DNA of 64,000 nucleotides. It comes from Cornus controversa. Lineage: Eukaryota > Streptophyta > Magnoliopsida > Cornales > Cornaceae. The position numbers and the translations under genes were made by a program. The stretch is from assembly GCA_026545225.1 (NCBI GenBank), contig CM048846.1:34917501-34981500 (forward strand), in the 5' to 3' direction. The notes under the pieces are model-generated. The model was not told the DNA's origin. It worked only from the letters and a program-made list of their open reading frames with translations, and ran no database searches. Shown here piece by piece: positions 59,301 to 64,000 of this stretch (positions are counted from its first letter, which is position 1; the number at the start of each line of letters is the position of its first letter).

Positions 59301-62300
59301 CAACCATCAACGATCTCTGCCGCAAATTTCTTGAAATATGTTGAACAATTTGTTCCATAAAAGCACCCCATTCCCTATAAAATATAAAGCACATTAGAAT
59401 CTAGTGTGATAGACGGTACAAAAATATATATATATATAAAAGGGTGAAATAAGTATGGTGAAAATATAATTTTATTCATTATAAATTATCTATAGGCAAA
59501 AATATAATTAACAAGCATTTTTATTTTGGGGGTGAATTAATTAACAACGATTTGCTAGTACTAGAAATAGAATATAACAGTTGAAAATGCTAGCATCCAT
59601 TTGATACGTATAACAGTTAGCACAAACAAAAAATTAAAGTATGCAAGTAGTAAAATTAAAGTAAAAGCTTCACCAAACATTCCCGTTTGATTCCTAAAAT
59701 CTGATGGTTTCACATCGTAGAAGAGGCAAAACAATCTGTTTCTTATTCTTCCGACACTCAAGGATCTCCACCGGTTCATCCAAGCACCATGACGAAGAAG
59801 TGTAATTTTCTCTCACTGAAATTCTCGATTCATTGATTTTCTTCACCAGCTCAGGAGATATGGATTTTCCTCTCTCAACCTCTTTGTTGTCTAGCTATGA
59901 AGGTTCTTCTCACTCAGCATACTGTAAAGAAAGGCCACAAAGGATTTGCGGGTGTCTTTTTTTGAGAAAAAAACCCTTTAACACATGGTTATAATAGGAC
60001 AATGCTTTATTGGGAGTGAATTTTTTTATATATATAATATGTAAAACAATCATCCACAATACACTATTTCATGTGCGATTCGAACATATCGGTCTGAATG
60101 AACACAGTAATGTTTTTAGAAAACAATTGCTTAAAACATTGTCAAGTATGTCTTTTGCCTTCTTAAGAATTCGTATAACAATTAAATAGTAGAGATAATA
60201 AATCTTACTGGAATTTAATGAACACCATCTATTATCAGAAATAGCAATCATTGCTCGTAGCCTGTTGGAGTAAAATGCTTCATATACCAAATGGAAAAAT
60301 ATATGTTACATCTTCATCCTATCTTTTGGCTTATTTAAGATCCAATGTATTTTTTTTCGGGTAATTGAAATTTATTTATGAACAAAATAAAAAAGAACAT
60401 AAAACAGTAAAGTTCAATAAACAAGAGGCATTAATAGCAAGAACCCGAAATTGATGTATTGTACATACGTATGTGTAACTTTTGATAACAATACCAACAA
60501 CTAAGATTGTAATTCAATAATATTACTTTTAGAAGTGAAAGGTCTAGAATAGGACAATGTAACTAGGTATTTACGTTAATTTTTCATGATAAAACAAATA
60601 AAAATAAATAAAATAAAAGTAAGCAGATATTTTAGGACCAAAAGCTTGTGAAGGGTAATAAAGTTGTGATACAAATCATGCAATTGTCAAATTCATTGAG
60701 CAAAGTCGGTCGAACCCAACCAACTTTTTAGCTAGGAAACAAGAAGATGAAAAGTCCCACGTTGATTGAAGCAAAGAATAATGCTAGTTCACCACTTCAC
60801 CCTATCTACGTTTGTGACGGAGAAATAGAATGCAATAAGAATAGAAATGGTTATTTTTATTGTACTATTTAGTTACAAAAATATAAATATATAGGAATAG
60901 AATGAAGTTTAAATTGAATTATTTAAAATACCTCTCTGTGTAATTTATAAATTAAACTAACAAAATAAAATTTTTCTATAATTTTTTAAAAAAGAAATAG
61001 TAGTGTTGGTCGCGACGGTAGTGGTGGAAGGCGGCAGTCGTGTTGGTGGAAGGCGGTAATAGTGGCAAAAGACGATGGTGATGGAAAGCAACAGTGATGT
61101 ATATGGTAGTGGTGGAAGACGGTGATGGTGGTAAAAGGCACTGGAGGTGGACCCTCTGTATAATCCGATCCTACAAAAATTCGTTCTATTACGAGTAGTT
61201 TGTTATTGAAAACTGTTATTAACAAGTTAAATGTTGTAACCACACATCAAGTATCACTTTAAAAAATACATACTCCCAACGTCCCATAATTTTAGTCCAC
61301 TATTCTTTTTTGAAATGTTCCAAAATATGTCCATTTCTTAAAATGGATTATATAATTCCTAAACTACCCTTTTCAAACTCTACTATGCTAAAAGTTGGGC
61401 CCACCATATAATAATACTACTGACTTTTAAATAAGGACTAATATGTAAATTCATGCATTATTACACTAAAAAAGTGAGTCCCACCATAAAAAGTTGGAAT
61501 CCCCAAACATCCCAAGAGTTATGGGACGGAGGGAGTATAAAAGAAGACCAAACCATTTCCTCATGGACAATACTTACCTACTCACCAGTGTGTAGGTGAA
61601 CCCTCCTGACCACTGATGTGTCCCAATAAAAATTGAACACGTCAGTTTTAAAGTGTAATAAATGAGTATAATAAATGAGGTCAATCTCATTTATTATACT
61701 TATTTATTACATTTTAAACCTCATTTATTATACTTATTTATTGCATTTTAAATTTAATTTTGTAATTAAAACTAATGTGTTGATTTTTTATTGGAACACA
61801 TCAGCGGTTAGGAGGGCTCACCTACACACTGGTGAGTAGGTAAGTATTGTCCTTTCCTCAGAGTATATTTTTGTGTCAATGACAAACACATTATTACCAG
61901 AAGCGAGGACACCGTTTACACAAAACTTACTTGCCTACTGAAATGTTAAGTTTAATTGGCATGTACATTAATGGGCAGACTAACTATGTGAGGAATTAAT
62001 CTGTATTATATTAGAATATTAGATAGTTAATATTGATAAGTATAGAAGTTGATGTTTATCAGAAACAAAAAATGAAACAGCAATGAATTAAAGCAAGTTA
62101 GTAGTAAGTCAGAGAAGAAGAACGTATATAAAATACCCATTTGCTGCATGTTCTAAAACCAAGCCGCTTATGTCTGCTGCTTTCTCCAAAGCTGCCCTCC
62201 ATCTTTTGACCTCGTTCGCCGTACGAATTCCTTCAAACCTGGTAAAAGCTTCACCAAAATTCCCAGTTTGTTTTCTAACCTCCGTTGGTTCCACGTCGTA

Positions 62301-62618
62301 GAAGAGGGGCAAAATTATCTGTCCCTTGGTCCTCCTACACTCAAGTATCTCCACCAGTTCATCCAAGCACCATGACGAAGATGCATAGTTTTTGGAGAAA
62401 ACGATAACTGCAATTCTCGATTCATTGATATTCTTCTTCAGCTCAGGAGATATAAATTTCCCTCTCTCAAGCTCTTTGTCATCTTTGAAGGTTCTAAATC
62501 CTCTCTGAGTCAGAAACATATGAAGAATGCTCACAAAGGTTTTGCGAGTGTCTTCGCCATGGAAGCTCAAGAACACGTCATATTCGCATCCAGGCATGGA
62601 GGAAGAAGAAGAAGCCAT
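52861..62618 (-). CDS. TIR-NBS-LRR (TNL) disease resistance protein, six exons, apparently intact
   Basis: An intracellular immune receptor of the TNL class; on sensing a pathogen effector, such proteins oligomerise and the TIR domain cleaves NAD+ to signal through EDS1 (family knowledge). Exons: 62618-62137, 59374-58282, 58118-57846, 57610-57464, 54984-53539, 53397-52861. All have GT-AG borders and consistent phases, giving 1,325 residues with no internal stop. Domains: TIR about 12-155, with the expected catalytic Glu at 87 in SSWCLDEL; NB-ARC about 180-500, with P-loop GICGTGGIGKTT, kinase-2 ILIILDDVD, RNBS-B GSRIIITTR, GLPLALQVLG and MHDL; LRRs about 530-1090; post-LRR C-JID-type domain about 1148-1325. 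The start MASSSSSMPGCEYDVFLSF is typical. Introns 1 (2.76 kb) and 4 (2.48 kb) are long because of duplication and insertions. The exact ligand is unknown. Confidence 0.92.
53539..54984 (-). CDS. TNL exon 5: main LRR array
   Basis: 482 codons (residues 666-1147). Starts NLKFINLHGCQNLKKVSD after a 'cataacag' acceptor. Residues about 775-1010 hold five near-identical double LRRs of 47-48 residues (pattern CKMLESLPSNIGEMK then TAIKDLPSSVEHLKGL), followed by ordinary LRRs (FFAQLTNLQALDCDGC, SLATLNLSRNSFASLP). The exon ends SKSQLQ with a GTATGTG donor. Residues changed between repeats lie at positions expected to be solvent-exposed. Confidence 0.92.
55600..55870 (+). mobile_element. TRIM fragment in TNL intron 4
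   Basis: From 'ctcaatcccacatcgcc' (55651) to 'gggtattaca' (about 55814) it matches the LTR of the TRIM at 46405-46973, followed by the primer-binding site 'gttggtatcagagcctgaag'. It lies antisense to the TNL. Just upstream (55606-55648) are two copies of 'ggggcatgtcatgattgc/ggattcc' resembling the tandem units of the large solo LTRs. Confidence 0.75.
56729..56861. mobile_element. Foldback MITE (133 bp) in TNL intron 4
   Basis: Imperfect terminal inverted repeats ('gggcaatgctacttaggcag' against the complement of 'ctgtctgagtagcatcatcc') are flanked by perfect 9-bp target duplications ttaataaaa (56720-56728 and 56862-56870). A 9-bp duplication suggests the Mutator superfamily. Plain, non-coding. 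Confidence 0.8.
57464..57610 (-). CDS. TNL exon 4: short LRR exon
   Basis: 49 codons in phase 0 between 'taacag' and 'gtaatg'. Reads NLKVIDFSFCKNLVET, YELPCLEELNLIYCRSV and HGMMK, about two LRRs, matching the small LRR exon usual in TNL genes. Confidence 0.88.
57846..58118 (-). CDS. TNL exon 3: first LRRs
   Basis: 91 codons in phase 0. Starts VPENIEGIMLTEV, the usual TNL motif after NB-ARC, and runs to LRCFQWNGYHGECLPP and SYINRIPLDKN with a GTAAGT donor. Confidence 0.9.
58282..59374 (-). CDS. TNL exon 2: NB-ARC domain
   Basis: Residues 161-525. A linker (MEQIVQHISRNLRQ) leads to NB-ARC with P-loop near 214-226, kinase-2 KKKILIILDDVD, RNBS-B FGLGSRIIITTRNE, GLPL QGLPLALQVLGSLL, an FLDIACFFKG motif typical of TNLs (RNBS-D region) and MHD FSMHDLIQEMGREIV. 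It ends at GAGATACG|GTATGTG. Confidence 0.93.
59662..59958 (-). pseudogene. Decayed second TIR exon within TNL intron 1
   Basis: Minus-strand pieces read DTRKSFVAFLYSML, NKEVERGKSISPELVKKINE, NYTSSSWCLDEPVEILECR, then LFYDVKPSDFRNQTGMFGEAF, aligning to exon 1 residues about 23-130. It has a TAG after NLHS, several frame changes and a gap where AVIVFSK should be, and no start codon. With the duplicated upstream DNA (60455-61160) it shows that the 5' end of the gene was tandemly duplicated. The working copy is the outer one at 62137-62618. Confidence 0.85.
60455..61160 (-). repeat. Tandem duplication of TNL upstream DNA, inner copy
   Basis: Aligns with 63150-63880 at a spacing of about 2.7 kb (for example 'tgatacaaatcatgcaattg' at 60667 and 63370; 'aagtaagcagatattttagg' in both). 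Many small differences show an old duplication. The right end is a GGT/GGA-rich minisatellite. Confidence 0.88.
61000..61160 (+). repeat. GGTGGTGGAAGG-type minisatellite, inner copy
   Basis: Degenerate repeats of 'ggtggtggaaggcg' with 18-24-bp spacing. Proline/histidine-rich minus-strand frames over it are artefacts. Confidence 0.75.
61273..61535. mobile_element. Stowaway-type MITE in TNL intron 1
   Basis: Ends 'ctcccaacgtcccataa' and the complement of 'ttatgggacggagggag', the classic Stowaway (Tc1/mariner) terminus CTCCCTCCGTCCC, with TA target duplications at 61271-61272 and 61536-61537. About 263 bp, non-coding. Confidence 0.88.
61564..61852. mobile_element. hAT-type MITE in TNL intron 1
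   Basis: Inverted repeats of about 45 bp begin 'ggacaatacttacctactca', flanked by perfect 8-bp target duplications tttcctca (61556-61563 and 61853-61860). An 8-bp duplication points to the hAT superfamily. The interior is AT-rich with a tandem 'ctcatttattatacttattt' pair. Non-coding. Confidence 0.88.
62137..62618 (-). CDS. TNL exon 1: TIR domain
   Basis: Residues 1-161. TIR motifs include YDVFLSFHGEDTRKTF, LERGKFISPELKKNI, SRIAVIVFSKNYASSSWCLD and ILPLFYDVEPTEVRKQTG. It ends in phase 2 at GCAAATGG|GTATTT. The putative NADase Glu (87) and the conserved FHGEDTR strand are intact. Confidence 0.93.
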
Positions 62619-62702
62619 AAAAAAATTGCTTATCTGTGAGCAAAATTACTTAATAGCTAGAGATAAGGAGAGCTGTAACGATGTACTACTATATAACTCT
62701 CT

Positions 62703-62711
62703 CTTTATATA
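62703..62711 (-). promoter_or_regulatory. Putative TATA box of the TNL gene
   Basis: TATATAAAG on the minus strand, 85-93 bp upstream of the ATG at 62618, giving room for a leader of about 60 bases. No other core element is certain. The decayed inner copy of the exon does not keep this box. Confidence 0.5.
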
Positions 62712-63149
62712 TGATAAGTATCCCCACTTTCAACGACGAGCTTGTATAATATAATTAGAAATTATATTGGTGACTTTCCACGAACCTTCTTGTGATAACT
62801 GGTAACATACATTGACTACTACTCATCTGTTAAACACTTTCCTTTTCTTCTCCTTTTTATTATTAATAAAATGAGTGTTATGCTATTAGAATGTTACATC
62901 TACTAGATTTGTGGTAGAATAAGAAATTAAAAAATAGAAATGTGTAAATTTGTATCATTCATATACTTATTTTTTTTCTTTGACAAGTGGGAATATTTAT
63001 ATTAGCTTATATGACTTAAAGTGATGCGCAACAAATTTTTCTACACCGCGTGCATTGCGTGTCAGGTCAGGTTGGAAACCACTCATTGGTAGTTGGAAAG
63101 CTTCATTTGTTATGAAGATCCTCTTTTGTGTCGAAGACCTTTGAAAAGG

Positions 63150-64000
63150 AAATTTCCTGTATTGTACATATGTATCTGTAACTTTTGATAACAATATCAA
63201 TAACTAAGATTTTAATTCAATAATATTACTTTTTGAAGTGAAAGGTCTAAGAATAGGACAAAGTAAGTATGTATTTGCGTTAATTTTTCATGAGAAAACA
63301 AATAAAAATAAATAAAATAAAAGTAAGCAGATATTTTAGGACCAAAGGCTTGTGAAGGGTAATAAAGTTGTGATACAAATCATGCAATTGTCAAATTCAT
63401 TCACCAAAGTCGGTCGAACCCAGCCATACTTTTTAGGTAGGAAACAATAAGATGATAAGACCCACGTTGATTGAAGCAAAGAATAATTATAGTTCACCTG
63501 CTCCTTTTAAGGCAACGTTTGGTGAAGAGAAATAGAATAAAATGAGATTAGAAGTGGAATGAAAATGTTACTACTGTTTGGTTACAAAAAAATATATATA
63601 TAAAAATGAAATAAAGTTCAAATTGAATTATGCAAAATACTTTTTTCGGTGACGAATAAAGTAAACTAACAAAATAACATTCGTCTATAATTTTTTTTAA
63701 AAGAAATAGTGGTGTTGGTGGAAGTCGACCACATTAGTGGTGGAAGGCAGCAGTTGTGTAAGTGGAGGTGTTGGTAGAAGGCGACAGTACTGATGGTGGA
63801 GGGTAGTGATAGTGGCAGAAGACGGTGGTGATGAAAAGCAACAGTGGTGTATATGGTGGTGGTGGAAGGTGACAATGGTGGTGGAAGACAACAATGGTGT
63901 AGGTGATGGTAGTGAAGGGCAGCGATAGTGGTGGAAGGCATTGGAGGTGGAGTTGGTGGAAATGGCGGAGGTGGTGGAAAACAACAGTGGTGTAGATTGT
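63150..64000 (-). repeat. Tandem duplication of TNL upstream DNA, outer copy (runs to the window end)
   Basis: Partner of 60455-61160. It begins about 530 bp upstream of the TNL start codon and ends in a longer GGT/GGA minisatellite (63700-64000). It may contain promoter elements, but none is identifiable by eye. Confidence 0.85.
63700..64000 (+). repeat. GGTGGTGGAAGG-type minisatellite, outer copy
   Basis: Degenerate array of 'ggtggtggaaggcgacagt'-like units extending to the window edge, longer than the inner copy. Overlapping histidine/proline-rich reading frames on the minus strand are its by-product. Confidence 0.75.

Noticed and set aside
63666-63984. Histidine/proline-rich open frames at the window end
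   Set aside because: They are translations of a GGT/GGA minisatellite, duplicated at 61000-61160.

Overview
The window is nuclear DNA from a eudicot plant. It carries a spliced TIR-NBS-LRR (TNL) resistance gene, a class absent from grasses. It also has plant-type CACTA transposons, an Athila-type Ty3/Gypsy element, Ty1/Copia elements, a TRIM, MITEs, a plant L1-type LINE, a tRNA-derived SINE, and relics of PPR, malectin-type receptor kinase and ribosomal protein genes. The DNA is AT-rich and repeat-dominated. I cannot name the species.

Layout. 1-4.45 kb: CACTA (En/Spm) transposon on the minus strand, cut by the window start; four transposase exons can be traced. 4.84-6.6 kb: 5'-truncated LINE on the plus strand. 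6.6-16.8 kb: low-density DNA with gene relics (PPR, malectin-type receptor kinase, RPL6, RPL3), a duplicated 285-bp block, short tandem repeats and a clear CACTA terminus at 14,971. 16.8-32.9 kb: a Copia element (minus, TSD aatta) sitting in a second CACTA-like element, and itself split by an 11.2-kb Athila-type Gypsy element (minus, TSD atgaa). 33.1-34.3 kb: extremely AT-rich DNA. 34.3-46.1 kb: a SIRE-like Copia element (plus); its left LTR holds a 3.7-kb probable solo LTR and its right LTR holds a chimeric SINE insertion. 46.4-47.0 kb: a complete TRIM. 47.5-51.0 kb: a second probable solo LTR of the 3.7-kb family in opposite orientation. 51.4 kb: a 32-base poly-G tract. 52.9-62.6 kb: the TNL gene on the minus strand, six exons, predicted 1,325 residues, apparently intact. 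60.5-64.0 kb: a tandem duplication of the TNL 5' region, with MITEs.

The only apparently functional host gene is the TNL. It has a TIR NADase-type domain with its expected catalytic glutamate, a complete NB-ARC signature set, a homogenised LRR array and a post-LRR (C-JID-type) domain. Its first intron is a decayed second copy of the promoter and TIR exon, and its fourth intron has collected a TRIM fragment and a MITE.

The most unusual finding is a 376-bp insertion at 44,675-45,050 with 12-bp target duplications and a poly-A tail. It joins a 160-bp piece of the TNL LRR exon (base-for-base identical to 54,011-54,170, antisense) to the 5' end of a SINE. Other items are two ribosomal-protein gene fragments beside CACTA termini (possible Pack-CACTA capture) and the inverted pair of large solo LTRs.
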